This document shows positions 18,457-29,270 of a DNA stretch of 64,000 nucleotides, in pieces. Each line of letters starts with the position of its first letter. The stretch's first letter is position 1. The notes under the pieces were generated by a model. The model was not told the origin of the DNA. It was given only the letters and a program-made list of their open reading frames with translations, and searched no databases. A program made the position numbers and the translations under genes. Source of the stretch: Methylobacterium marchantiae (lineage in GTDB: Bacteria; Pseudomonadota; Alphaproteobacteria; Rhizobiales; Beijerinckiaceae); NCBI RefSeq assembly GCF_022179405.1, contig NZ_BPQT01000021.1, forward strand, positions 1 through 64,000, in the 5' to 3' direction.

Positions 18457-19806
18457 TCAGGCCGCCGCCTTGGTGACGGCTTCCACGATGTCGTCGACGA
18501 CTTCCGTGACGAGGCTGCGGTCGTCGCCCTCGGCCATCACGCGGATCACCGGCTCGGTGCCGGAGGGACGGATGACGACGCGGCCGGTATTGCCGAGCCG
18601 CTCGCGGCCATGGGCGATGGCGGTGACCACCGCATCCTGCTGCAGCGGCGTGCCGGAACGGTAGCGGACGTTCTTCAGGATCTGCGGCAGCGGGTCGAAG
18701 CAGTGGCAGACCTCGCTCACCGGGCGTTCCTGCCGCTTGACCACGCTGAGCAGCTGGAGCGCCGCCACGAGGCCGTCCCCGGTGGTGGCGTAATCCGACA
18801 TGATGATGTGGCCCGATTGCTCGCCGCCGAGATTGTAGCCGTGCTCGCGCATGTGCTCGAGGACGTAACGGTCGCCGACGGCGGTACGGGCGAGGCCGAG
18901 GCCGATCCCGCCGAGGAATCGCTCGAGACCGAGATTGGACATGATCGTCGCGACCAGGCCCGGCTGGGTCAGGCGGTCGTCGTCCTTCCAGGACCGCGCC
19001 ACCACGGCCATCAGCTGATCGCCGTCCACCGACTGGCCCTTCTCGTCGACGATGAGGACGCGGTCGGCGTCGCCGTCGAGGGCGATGCCGATATCCGCCC
19101 GCAATTCCCGCACCTTGGCGGAGAGGGCGGCGGGCGCCGTGGAGCCGACATCGTGGTTGATGTTGAACCCGTCGGGCTCGACGCCGATGGCGATCACCTC
19201 GGCGCCGAGCTCCCACAGGGTTTCGGGCGCCACGCGATAGGCCGCGCCGTTGGCGCAATCGACCACCACGCGCAGGCCGTCGAGGGTGACGTTGCGCGGC
19301 AGGGTGCGCTTGGCGAACTCGATGTAGCGGGCATGCACGCTCTCGATCCGCTTGGCGCGGCCGAGATCGCGCGGGCCGGCGAGCTTCTTGTGCAGCTCGC
19401 CGTCGATCAGCGCCTCGATCTCGCGCTCGACCTCGTCGTTGAGCTTGAACCCGTCGGGCCCGAACAGCTTGATGCCGTTATCCTCGAACGGGTTGTGCGA
19501 GGCCGAGATCATCACCCCGAGATCGGCGCGCATGGAGGGGGTGAGCATGGCGACCGCCGGCGTCGGCATCGGGCCGAGCAGCATCACGTCCATGCCGACC
19601 GAGGTGAAGCCGGCGACGAGCGCCGTTTCGATCATGTAGCCGGACAGGCGGGTATCCTTGCCGATCACCACCCGGTGACGGTGTTCGCCGCGCTGGAACA
19701 CCAATCCTGCCGCCTGCCCCACCTTGAGGGCGAGTTCCGGGGTGATCACCCCGTTCGCGCGGCCGCGGATGCCGTCCGTCCCGAAATACTTGCGCACGTG
19801 CTTCAT
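18457..19806 (-). CDS. glmM: Phosphoglucosamine mutase
   Basis: A 449-aa alpha-D-phosphohexomutase converting glucosamine-6-phosphate to glucosamine-1-phosphate for UDP-GlcNAc, peptidoglycan and LPS synthesis. Landmarks are [14 protein letters not shown] at the N-terminus, the phosphoserine loop [14 protein letters not shown] (Ser103), the metal loop DGDADR, GGEQSGH for sugar binding, and the phosphate loop [15 protein letters not shown]. Length is standard. The start at 19806 is the family one. In many alphaproteobacteria it directly follows ftsH; here a 687-aa gene separates them. Confidence 0.95.
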   Translation of the reverse strand: MKHVRKYFGTDGIRGRANGVITPELALKVGQAAGLVFQRGEHRHRVVIGKDTRLSGYMIETALVAGFTSVGMDVMLLGPMPTPAVAMLTPSMRADLGVMISASHNPFEDNGIKLFGPDGFKLNDEVEREIEALIDGELHKKLAGPRDLGRAKRIESVHARYIEFAKRTLPRNVTLDGLRVVVDCANGAAYRVAPETLWELGAEVIAIGVEPDGFNINHDVGSTAPAALSAKVRELRADIGIALDGDADRVLIVDEKGQSVDGDQLMAVVARSWKDDDRLTQPGLVATIMSNLGLERFLGGIGLGLARTAVGDRYVLEHMREHGYNLGGEQSGHIIMSDYATTGDGLVAALQLLSVVKRQERPVSEVCHCFDPLPQILKNVRYRSGTPLQQDAVVTAIAHGRERLGNTGRVVIRPSGTEPVIRVMAEGDDRSLVTEVVDDIVEAVTKAAA

Positions 19807-19893
19807 TCCCGATCGTGACGGCCCATCATAGCCGGTCCCGGTCGCTGAATGGTATCGAAGCATGGCAAACGAATGGTGGCGGGCGCGGCGCGT

Positions 19894-21957
19894 TCAGGCT
19901 TCGTCGCGGGTGAGCAATCCGGTGAAGCCGGTGATGATCAGCGAGACGAGGACGGCCCCCTCGATCTGCTCGGCGATGCTGAAATAGTACAGCGCCACGC
20001 CCTGCCAGCTCGCCGTGTTCACCCGCCAGAAGCGGTCCGTCCCCGCGTCGAAGAGCGGCATGAACGTATCGAACGAATAGGCCAGCGGATCGAAGGCCGG
20101 GTAGAGGTTGACGAGCTTCTCCTTGGCTTCGTCGCTGCTCGTTACCCCTGGCACGAAATCGGCGGCGGCGGTCCGGACGAAGATCTCGCCTTCCTGGCAG
20201 AGGCGCGGTCCCATCTTGCAGGATTCGAAGGCCGCGCCGGTATAGACCGCGGCCCAGACCACGATGACGGTGACCGACCAGCCCACCGCCTTCCACGGGT
20301 TGAACCCGTAATCGGCCAGGACGTGCAGCAGCCAGCTGACGCAGCGCAGGAACCAGCCGGTCTCGCGGGCGTGCCGCTCGGCCACGCGGCGGGCGATGGC
20401 GATGCGATGGGCATCCTCCTCGTAGCCCTGGCTCGCCAGCACCTTGGCGAGATGTCGCCACGGCTGCGGGCGCAGCCGGGTGAAGAGGTCGTCGCAGGAT
20501 TGCCCGCGCAGCCAGCGCTGACGCGCCGTATGCGTCGGGACGGCCGGAACGGCGTCGCCATCCGGATTGTCGAGATGCTGGTACTCGAATCCGTCGAGGA
20601 CGAGGTGATCGGCATCGCGGCCCTTCGCGTCGATGAACCGGCTCGGACAGGCGCGCCGGCGAAGGGATGCGGGAACGGGCCAGGCGGACGCGAAATCGAC
20701 GTAGGTCCCCACCTTCAGTCGCGACAGATCGAGGATGCCGTGCGGTCGCCCGCAGCCCGGATACCGGAGGTCGGCGGCATCCGGCATGATCAGTTGCGAG
20801 ATCGCGGATTCGCTAAGGTCGAGCGCCAGGAAGCGGAGCGGATCCTCCTCGATGCTCATCCCGCCATGCGCCCTCTCGGCGAAGGCGCTCGACAGGAGCT
20901 GGCTCCCGGACAAGTCGAGGGAGCCGCGGATCTCGACGCCCGAGAGCAGGATCGCGCCGGTGATGTGGGCGCCGCGCCCGATGATGAACCGTCCCTTCGT
21001 CTCGATGCCGCGCGCGTCGAGCGCGCCGAACGGGCCGCCCACGAGCGTGGCGCCGCTGATCTCGAAATGATGCTCCACCGTGGCCCGGCTGAAGTTCATG
21101 CTGCCCATGATCGTGCCGCGGACGGGAGCGTCGCCGGGGCCCGTGCCGCTGCGCAGGATGACGCTGCCGATGCGGCTGCCCTGCGCGTTGATGGCGGTTC
21201 CGTTCGGATTGTGGAACGCCGCTCCCTCGGCGGCGAATTGCGCACCAATATGGGCGCTGACGAGATGGCAGACGCCGTTGATCCTGGCGCCGTCGAGGAA
21301 CATCCCGGCGACGGCAATGTCCTGAACGTCGATGGCGTCGCCTTCCGGATTGTCGAAGAGCGCGCCCACGGCGACGAACTGCCCCCGGATGGTCGCACCG
21401 AGGAAGCGGCAGCCGCCCCTGATCGTCGCGTGGTTCAGGAACATGCCCGCCATGGCGCTGCGCTGGGCATTGATGGCGTCGCCGGTCGGATGATCGAACA
21501 CCGTCCCTTCGGCCGTGACCGTGCTGGCGATGGCTGCGCCGCTGAGATCGCAGGTGCCGACGATGGTCGCGTGCGGGATGAACAGCGGCCCGGCGATGGT
21601 GATGCCCTGCGCGCGCAACCCGTTGCCGATGCGGCTCTTCTCGAAGGACAGGGTCCGGGTATGGCTGTTGGTGAAGTCGAGTCCGTCCGGGATCTCGGCC
21701 TCGTCGATCCAGAGCGGCCGGACGAGCTCGCGGTCGGCGCAGGCGAGCAGGCCCTCGACCCGGCCGCCGACCAGCCGCACACCCTCGGGGGCGACCGGCC
21801 ATTCCGCCCGCTCCACGCAGACGAGTGCCCGGACGACGCCCGCGCGAACCGATTCGTCGGGGCCGAGCCGCAGGATCTCACCGTCTCGGCAGGCCTCGAC
21901 GAGGCGCCGCTCGGGGTTGGTCAGCTCACCGATCGCACCCTGGGACGCCTCATGCAT
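19894..21957 (-). CDS. Repeat-rich membrane-anchored protein of unknown function
   Basis: A 687-aa protein with no signal peptide. Its middle contains three 47-residue repeats starting at Phe154, Phe201 and Phe248, each with F-x-x-P-x-G-(D/T)-A-I-x-x-Q and hydrophobic steps at regular intervals (A-x-I-x-G, A-x-I-G-x-Q-F). Weaker copies flank them. The periodicity suggests a right-handed beta-helix of the pentapeptide/bactofilin kind. The C-terminal 180 residues hold two likely membrane helices (about 545-567 and 652-682) separated by a Cys-containing region. It lies between ftsH and glmM with no partner gene. Function unknown; I could not tie it to a named enzyme. Confidence 0.72.
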   Translation of the reverse strand: MHEASQGAIGELTNPERRLVEACRDGEILRLGPDESVRAGVVRALVCVERAEWPVAPEGVRLVGGRVEGLLACADRELVRPLWIDEAEIPDGLDFTNSHTRTLSFEKSRIGNGLRAQGITIAGPLFIPHATIVGTCDLSGAAIASTVTAEGTVFDHPTGDAINAQRSAMAGMFLNHATIRGGCRFLGATIRGQFVAVGALFDNPEGDAIDVQDIAVAGMFLDGARINGVCHLVSAHIGAQFAAEGAAFHNPNGTAINAQGSRIGSVILRSGTGPGDAPVRGTIMGSMNFSRATVEHHFEISGATLVGGPFGALDARGIETKGRFIIGRGAHITGAILLSGVEIRGSLDLSGSQLLSSAFAERAHGGMSIEEDPLRFLALDLSESAISQLIMPDAADLRYPGCGRPHGILDLSRLKVGTYVDFASAWPVPASLRRRACPSRFIDAKGRDADHLVLDGFEYQHLDNPDGDAVPAVPTHTARQRWLRGQSCDDLFTRLRPQPWRHLAKVLASQGYEEDAHRIAIARRVAERHARETGWFLRCVSWLLHVLADYGFNPWKAVGWSVTVIVVWAAVYTGAAFESCKMGPRLCQEGEIFVRTAAADFVPGVTSSDEAKEKLVNLYPAFDPLAYSFDTFMPLFDAGTDRFWRVNTASWQGVALYYFSIAEQIEGAVLVSLIITGFTGLLTRDEA

Positions 21958-22058
21958 GCGATGTCGCCACCCGGTTTCGATTGCCGTGCCAGATGGTGGA
22001 TGCCATCAGCAGGTCGATCGGGGATGCCGCGGATGGTATCGATTTACAATCAAAAGAA

Positions 22059-22086
22059 AAAGCGGCGAGGTCGCCCTCGCCGCTTT
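22059..22086 (-). terminator. Rho-independent terminator of ftsH
   Basis: AAAGCGGCGAGG (22059-22070) pairs perfectly with CCTCGCCGCTTT (22075-22086); reading leftwards the stem is followed by TTCTTTTG. It closes the pal-cpoB-tilS-ftsH unit before the repeat-protein gene. Confidence 0.88.
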
Positions 22087-22112
22087 GTCATCTCGACACT
22101 GTCGATGGCGCC

Positions 22113-24032
<1,920 letters not shown>

Positions 24033-24177
24033 CGATCAATCCCTGGGGGCGTCCGGTCCCGCGCTAAAGGGGCGGATCACTCGGATGCATGTCGGCAATG
24101 TAGGCAGTGCCGACCCCCTTGCCAAGTAAATCGGGCCAGCCTGCGGCAAGCCTGTCAGGGGAAAGGTGAGCGCGGCC

Positions 24178-25188
24178 CTAAGACGGCGACCGCCGCGCCG
24201 GGGCCCGACCGAAGGAAAGCACGCCGTCTTCCCCCAGATCGACCAGGATGCCGCGCAGCGTCCGCCTTATCGGAACCCCCGCCGCGAGAGCCGGGCGCAG
24301 GTCTTCGAAGACCAGCCGCTCCAGGCGCTCGAGGCGTTGCGAGCCCCCTCCCCCGGCCTCGCTCAGAGCGAGATCGACCGCGCGCAGCAGGATCGCGTCC
24401 GGCAGGGCGGCGAGCGCCTGGCCATCGAGCACGACGTCAGTACGCGCGGGAACCCGATGCGCGGCGAGGGCCGTGCGCGCGGCCTGGAGCAGCGCCTCCT
24501 CGTCGCGGGCCATGCGGTCGGCGAGGCGGCAGAGGCGTTCCGGGTCGAGGCCCTCGGTGGCGAGATCCGGGATCAGACGCCGCAGGCGGGCGCGGGCGAA
24601 GCGTTCGTCGGCATTCGACGGATCGCGCAGGGGTTCGAGCCCATGGCGGTCGCAATAGGCGACGAGGTCCGCCTTGCGGATATGGAGGAACGGCCTCGCG
24701 AGGCGCAGGCCCGGCGCGAGTTCCCGCTCCCGCCGCATGCCGGCCAAACCCGTCGGACCGCTTCCGGCAAAGAGGCGCATGAGCACCGTCTCGGCCTGGT
24801 CGTCGGCGGTGTGACCGGTGAGCACGGTCTCGGCACCGATCAGGCCCGCGCATTCCGCCAGAAGCCCGTAACGCGCATTCCTGGCCGCGGCCTGGATTCC
24901 CCGGCTCGGCTTGTCGCCCTCCCAGGTGAGGATGTGGTGGGGCAGTCCCAGCGCCCGGGCGGCGAGACCCACCTTCCGTGCCTCAACGATGCTCTCGGGA
25001 CGCAGGCCGTGATCCACCGTCGCCACATGGATCGGATACGCGGAGCCGAGGCGCGCCGCCCGATGCATCAGAGCGGTGGAATCCGGGCCGCCGGAGACCG
25101 CGATCAGCAAGGGAGATACGTTCAGGTAGGGCCGCAGCGGAGCGGCGAGCAATGCGTCCGCGTCGTCGGTCGAAGGTTCCGCGCTCAA
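24178..25188 (-). CDS. tilS: tRNA(Ile)-lysidine synthase
   Basis: A 336-aa N-type ATP pyrophosphatase that adds lysine to C34 of tRNA-Ile(CAU), letting it read AUA. The PP-loop SGGPDST is at residues 32-38, followed by VDHGLRPES, RNARYGLLAECA, and LTGHTADDQAETVLMRL. The C-terminal part is shorter than in E. coli TilS, as usual in alphaproteobacteria. It overlaps the stop of cpoB by 4 bp (ATGA), pointing to translational coupling. Confidence 0.93.
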   Translation of the reverse strand: MSAEPSTDDADALLAAPLRPYLNVSPLLIAVSGGPDSTALMHRAARLGSAYPIHVATVDHGLRPESIVEARKVGLAARALGLPHHILTWEGDKPSRGIQAAARNARYGLLAECAGLIGAETVLTGHTADDQAETVLMRLFAGSGPTGLAGMRRERELAPGLRLARPFLHIRKADLVAYCDRHGLEPLRDPSNADERFARARLRRLIPDLATEGLDPERLCRLADRMARDEEALLQAARTALAAHRVPARTDVVLDGQALAALPDAILLRAVDLALSEAGGGGSQRLERLERLVFEDLRPALAAGVPIRRTLRGILVDLGEDGVLSFGRAPARRSPS

Positions 25189-26183
25189 GCGGCGCAGCGC
25201 GCGCGCTTCTGCTCGCGGGCCACGCTCTGGCGGAGACCGGGCGAGGCGGAGGGGAATTTCCGCTCCAGCTCGGCCAGAGTGGCGCAGGCCTGCTCGCGGG
25301 CGCCGAGGGCGTTGAGCGAGACGCCGAGCTTCAGCATCGCATCGGGAGCCTGGGGCGAGCGGGCATAGTCGGTGGAGACCTTCAGGAACTGCTCGGCCGC
25401 CTCGCGGTTGCGGTTGCGCTGAAGGTAGCTCTCGCCGAGCCAGTAGGTCGCGGAGGGCACCTGCGCATCGCGCGGATGCGACTGGATGAACTGGCGCAGG
25501 CTCATCTCAGCCTGCTCGTAATGGCGGTCGGCGATGTAGCCATAGGCCGTCTCGTAATCCGCCCGCGCGTCGCCCGAGGCCGTGGCCGCGACGCTGGTCA
25601 TCGGACGCGAGGGGCTCGGCAGCGCGCCCGTCGTCGGCACGCGCGAGGGCGGTGTCAGGTCGACGGGGCCGCCGATGCCGGGAGGCGACAGGCCCGGCTC
25701 GTCGTCATCGGCCTCGACCACGGTCGGCGGCACGCTCGGGGTCCGCGATGGCGGAGCGGCGGCGATGGCGGCGGAAGGCATCGTCGTGCCGAGCGGCATC
25801 GGCCCGCCGGGACGGCCCGGATTCTGTTCGGGATCGAAGGCGTCGCTGCGCTTCTGCGGCTTGGCCTGGCCGGGATTGGTGCCCGATGGGGAGGCGGCAG
25901 GCTTGCCGGCGCCGCCCTTGCCCTCCTGCAGGCGGTACTCGACGTCTTCCTGGAACTTGCGAAGCTGCTCCTTGAGCTGGCGGTTCTCGTACTGGAGAGT
26001 CTCGATCTGCCCGGCCATCTGGCGCGACTGGTTCTCGATGCGGTTCAGGCGGACGACGAAGTCCGACGCATCCTGCGCCGTCGCGGGGGCGATGGCGGCG
26101 AGCGGAAGAAAAGCCGCGAGGAAGGTGGACGCCAAAAGGCGGGACGCCGAGGAACGGGGTACGATGAGCAGGCGGCGGAGCAT
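25185..26183 (-). CDS. cpoB: Cell division coordinator CpoB (YbgF)
   Basis: A 332-aa periplasmic protein of the Tol-Pal system that links outer-membrane constriction with peptidoglycan synthesis. A signal peptide (ending APATAQD) is followed by a coiled coil (FVVRLNRIENQSRQMAGQIETLQYENRQLKEQLRKFQEDVEYRL), a Pro/Gly-rich linker (about 95-205) and a C-terminal TPR domain (YETAYGYIADRHYEQAEMSLRQFIQSHP, then SATYWLGESYLQRNRNREAAEQFLKV). The start at 26183 begins the signal peptide. It follows pal and overlaps tilS by 4 bp. Confidence 0.9.
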   Translation of the reverse strand: MLRRLLIVPRSSASRLLASTFLAAFLPLAAIAPATAQDASDFVVRLNRIENQSRQMAGQIETLQYENRQLKEQLRKFQEDVEYRLQEGKGGAGKPAASPSGTNPGQAKPQKRSDAFDPEQNPGRPGGPMPLGTTMPSAAIAAAPPSRTPSVPPTVVEADDDEPGLSPPGIGGPVDLTPPSRVPTTGALPSPSRPMTSVAATASGDARADYETAYGYIADRHYEQAEMSLRQFIQSHPRDAQVPSATYWLGESYLQRNRNREAAEQFLKVSTDYARSPQAPDAMLKLGVSLNALGAREQACATLAELERKFPSASPGLRQSVAREQKRARCAA

Positions 26184-26308
26184 GGGAAACGGCACCTGTG
26201 GTCGGATCGGACGAGGACACGGCCGCATCGGCGGCGTGCCGCCGATAGCAGATGCTCCGGGACGCGGCAAAAATGGGGCCGCGGCCGGAAACGGCGAACG
26301 TCCGGTGC

Positions 26309-26809
26309 TCAGGAGCCGGCGCCCCGGTCGAGGACCGTCACCGCGCGGCGGTTCTGGGACCAGCAGGAGATGTCGTTGCAGACCGCCACCGGGCGCTCCT
26401 TGCCGTAGGACACCGTGCGCATCCGTCCGGCGGCGAGGCCGCGCGAGGACAGGTAGTCCTTGACGGATTGCGCGCGACGCTCGCCCAGCGAGAAATTGTA
26501 CTCGCGGGTGCCGCGCTCGTCGGCATGGCCTTCGACCAGGAAGGTGTAGCGGGGATAGCGCTGCAGCCACTGGGCCTGCTTGTCGAGGGTCGCCGTGGCG
26601 GTCGGGGTCAGGTCGGTCGAATCCGATTCGAAGAAGACCCGGTCGCCGATATTGACGACGAAATCCTGCGCGCTGCCCGGCGTGTTGGCGCCGCCGGCAA
26701 ATCCCGAAGCGTCGGCCAGATCCTTGTCGTTGGTGCAGGCGGCGACGCTGAGCGCGGCGCAGAGAGCCGCCGCGAGCGGAAACACGCGAAAGCGCGCGGT
26801 CATGGACAT
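26309..26809 (-). CDS. pal: Peptidoglycan-associated lipoprotein Pal
   Basis: A 166-aa outer-membrane lipoprotein with lipobox SVAAC (Cys25) and an OmpA-like domain. The domain shows RVFFESDSTDLTPTATATLDKQAQWL, the peptidoglycan-binding VEGHADERGTREYNFSLGERRAQSVKDYL, and SYGKERPVAVCNDISCWSQNRRAV, in which the Cys pair is typical of alphaproteobacterial Pal. It anchors the outer membrane to peptidoglycan with TolB. The other tol genes are not in the window; only pal-cpoB are here. Start 26809 or two codons later are both possible. Confidence 0.93.
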   Translation of the reverse strand: MSMTARFRVFPLAAALCAALSVAACTNDKDLADASGFAGGANTPGSAQDFVVNIGDRVFFESDSTDLTPTATATLDKQAQWLQRYPRYTFLVEGHADERGTREYNFSLGERRAQSVKDYLSSRGLAAGRMRTVSYGKERPVAVCNDISCWSQNRRAVTVLDRGAGS

Positions 26810-27131
26810 GATCTAGGTCTCCTCGGGCGGGACGACGGATGGAGTGGCGTTCCGCGGGGTCGTTCGGTGATGCGGTCGTTGTAGGTCGAGCGGGTTAAGC
26901 GAAGGTTCCGTCAACCTTGACGGGACGTTTCACGCCCGAATTCCAGTCGCGCGATGTGTCATCCGGCACCTCTACTCGGGAAACCGGCTTTCATGTTCGC
27001 ACATCCCTCGTGTCGCACCTCAAATGCGGCGACCGCGCGACGAAGCGAGGCTTCCGACCGGGTCGCGGCGAGCCTGTGTCGTTGCGGCAACGCAGCACGG
27101 GCCAGGCCGACCGTCGCTGGCCTCAGGACCG
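26810..27131. other. Intergenic region with a perfect palindrome before pal
   Basis: No gene supported between the Hpt gene and pal. The only distinct element is CCGTCAA-CC-TTGACGG at 26908-26923, a perfect 7-bp inverted repeat about 100 bp upstream of pal on its strand. It could be an operator or weak hairpin; no regulator is assigned. Confidence 0.4.
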
Positions 27132-27539
27132 TCACCGGTCGCGTGCCTCCAGGGTGCTGATCGCCGCCAGGGCACCAACGGCCGCCGCCCTGACGTCCCG
27201 CAGGAGAACGGAGACATCGGTGCCGGCGATGCACGCCCGCTCGATGTCCGAGCAGCGATGCGAGAGGTCCAGGAAGCCGAGGGATCCGCTGGACGACAGC
27301 AGGGCATGCGCATCCCGACCGAGCGCGCTGGGCTCGTCGTTTCCGATACGGAATCTCTCGCCGATCTCGACCCTGAGCAGCGACAGGAGCTGCATCAGAT
27401 GGTCGTGGCCGAAGACGTCCTCGAGCTCGGCCAGCATGGCCGGATCGTAGACCTCGGATCGTGCGGAGGTGTCGCCCACCCCTTCGCTCGCCATCGTCCT
27501 CGCCGTCATTGGCCCTGCCGTCATTGGCCCTGCCGTCAT
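27132..27539 (-). CDS. Hpt (histidine phosphotransfer) domain protein
   Basis: A 135-aa protein, essentially a single Hpt four-helix domain. The phosphorylated His is His78 in LGRDAHALLSSSGSLGFLDLSHRCSDIE; the usual Lys two residues after it is replaced by Leu/Ser. It should carry phosphate between a histidine kinase receiver and a response regulator. Its N-terminus is encoded by a 15-bp tandem repeat giving MTAGP-MTAGP-MTAR, so the start is uncertain (27539, 27524, 27509 or 27494). It is divergent from a stand-alone receiver gene, a likely partner. Confidence 0.75.
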   Translation of the reverse strand: MTAGPMTAGPMTARTMASEGVGDTSARSEVYDPAMLAELEDVFGHDHLMQLLSLLRVEIGERFRIGNDEPSALGRDAHALLSSSGSLGFLDLSHRCSDIERACIAGTDVSVLLRDVRAAAVGALAAISTLEARDR

Positions 27540-27546
27540 TGGCCTT
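27502..27546. repeat. Three 15-bp tandem repeats at the Hpt start
   Basis: Units 27502-27516, 27517-27531 and 27532-27546 are identical except for one base in the last. Each holds an in-frame minus-strand ATG of the Hpt gene (starts at 27509, 27524, 27539), so copy-number change would alter the number of start codons without breaking the frame. Confidence 0.85.
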
Positions 27547-27664
27547 GCCCATCTCAGGAATGTGGCCGAACGAACGAGGGTTCTGAACGCCCGGCAACCG
27601 AATCAACGTTGTCGTTGAGAGAAGCTTAACCATTACAGCATTCATTTATCGATGCAAAAAGTCG

Positions 27665-28081
27665 ATGGTCCGCATGAGTGACGCGCCGAAAGTTCTGATC
27701 GTGGAGGACAACTACCTCCTGCTGGATATGCTGACGACGCAGTGCGAGCGAGCCGGCCTTGCAGTGGTCGCTGCTTCCAGCGGCGAGGCTGCTCTGACGC
27801 TGCTCAGGACTCACGGCCGCGACCTGGACTGGTTGCTGACAGACATCCATCTTCCCGGAATGATCGACGGCTGGATGGTGGCCGATGTCTTTCGCGAGCT
27901 TCGCCCGGACAGGCCGGTCATCTACGCATCCACCAATGCGCATTTCGAGCGCAGGCCGTTGCGGGGCAGTCTGGCGGTCCGTAAGCCGTTTCAGGTTCGC
28001 GAGATCGTCGCCCTCGCCCGGATGATGGCGACCGAGCGCGGCCTGGCCCCCTTATCGTCCCCGCATTACGCGTCGGCCTGA
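27665..28081 (+). CDS. Single-domain response regulator (receiver only)
   Basis: A 138-aa CheY-like receiver without output domain. Acidic residues are in VLIVEDNY, the phospho-acceptor is Asp60 in WLLTDIHLPGMIDGW, the switch Thr/Ser region is IYASTNAHF, and the conserved Lys is Lys107 in AVRKPFQ. The extra residues in IHLPGMIDGW resemble receivers of alphaproteobacterial hybrid systems. It likely works with the divergent Hpt protein. Start 27665 or 27674 (MSDAPK) are both plausible. Confidence 0.85.
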   Translation: MVRMSDAPKVLIVEDNYLLLDMLTTQCERAGLAVVAASSGEAALTLLRTHGRDLDWLLTDIHLPGMIDGWMVADVFRELRPDRPVIYASTNAHFERRPLRGSLAVRKPFQVREIVALARMMATERGLAPLSSPHYASA

Positions 28082-28092
28082 GGCGATCGCCC

Positions 28093-29133
28093 TCACTCCG
28101 CGGGCGCTGCCAGACGAAATGTGCCGCGGCCCGCTGCCTTAGCGGCATAGAGCGCCGTGTCGGCCCGCGCAAAGATGTTCTCCGGGGTGGAGAGCGACAT
28201 GGTCGCGATGCCGACCGAGGCGCCTATGGCGAAGGTCCGCTCCTCCGAGACGATCGGTCGTCCCATGGCGCCGATGATCCGTTCCGCCAGGGCGCAGAGG
28301 CCTTCCGTGCCGATGGCAGCGTCCACCACGATCCCGAATTCGTCGCCCCCGACGCGGGCGACGAACTCCGTGTGACGGCATGTCTCCCTCAGGCGGCGCC
28401 CGACCTCGACGAGGCAGATGTCGCCGGCCGTATGGCCATAGGTGTCGTTGACCTGCTTGAAACCGTCGAGGTCGATGAGGACGAGGGCGCCCTCCCGTCC
28501 CATGTCGGCGAGCCGGGCCTGGAAGACGCTGCGATTGGGCAGGCCCGTCAGGGTGTCGAACTCGGCGAGGTAGCGGGTGCGATCGGAGAGGAGCTTTTCC
28601 TCGGTGATGTCCTGCTTCATGCCGAAGATGCGGACGGGCGCGTCGTCCTCGCATTCGACGGTCGCGGTCAGCCTGATCCAGCGCCGGTTGCCCATCGCCG
28701 TCACGATCTCGGCGTCGAGGCTGAAACCGCTGCGCTCTGCGATCGCGCGGGTCCGGACTTCCTCGAGCTGTGCCCTCGATCCCGGGCTGTAGCATTCGAG
28801 GGTGGTCTTGCGATCCACCGGCGAGCCGACCGGCAGATCGAAGATCCGGTAGACGGTGTCGGTCCAGGTCAGGGCTTCGTCTGCGAGGCGGCATTCCCAG
28901 ACCCCGATCCGGGCCGCGGCCGACGCGCGCTCGAAGATCTTGCGGCTATGGGCGAGGGACAGTTCCTGCTGGCTGATGATCAGGGCCTGCGCCTCGATCC
29001 GCGTCTGAAGCGCCGCGATCAGGGTCGCATCGCCGCCGTTCTCGATCGTAATCACCTCTCCGTCCGACGTATCCACATCGAGGTGGATCAAGACGTTCGG
29101 GGTTATCGATCTGTCGGAGGCGACATCGTGCAT
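28093..29133 (-). CDS. PAS-GGDEF diguanylate cyclase
   Basis: A 346-aa soluble protein. Residues about 70-180 form a PAS/PAC sensor (ARIGVWECRLADEALTWTDTVYRIFDLP to RIFGMKQDITEEK), and 190-340 a GGDEF domain with FDTLTGLPNR, DLDGFKQVNDTYGH and intact RVGGDEF (GGDEF at 262-266). It should make cyclic di-GMP from two GTP. At the inhibitory-site position six residues before GGDEF the sequence is RHTE rather than RxxD, so product inhibition may be weak. No EAL domain. It is convergent with the receiver gene. Confidence 0.9.
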   Translation of the reverse strand: MHDVASDRSITPNVLIHLDVDTSDGEVITIENGGDATLIAALQTRIEAQALIISQQELSLAHSRKIFERASAAARIGVWECRLADEALTWTDTVYRIFDLPVGSPVDRKTTLECYSPGSRAQLEEVRTRAIAERSGFSLDAEIVTAMGNRRWIRLTATVECEDDAPVRIFGMKQDITEEKLLSDRTRYLAEFDTLTGLPNRSVFQARLADMGREGALVLIDLDGFKQVNDTYGHTAGDICLVEVGRRLRETCRHTEFVARVGGDEFGIVVDAAIGTEGLCALAERIIGAMGRPIVSEERTFAIGASVGIATMSLSTPENIFARADTALYAAKAAGRGTFRLAAPAE

Positions 29134-29270
29134 CGGTGTCTCCCGGCCAGGGAATGTATGACAACATACGGTGACAGTACCGAGTGAGCGATTAACCTTT
29201 CCTCTCTCGTCGGCAAGCTACGAAAATGCCGCGCCTCAGCGAACAGGGAGCTTCCGTTGCGGTGGGCGGT

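Noticed and set aside
27020-27313. Alternative frames over the Hpt gene
   Set aside because: The Hpt frame has a recognisable phosphotransfer motif and helical pattern; the others are Arg/Pro/Ser-rich shadows.
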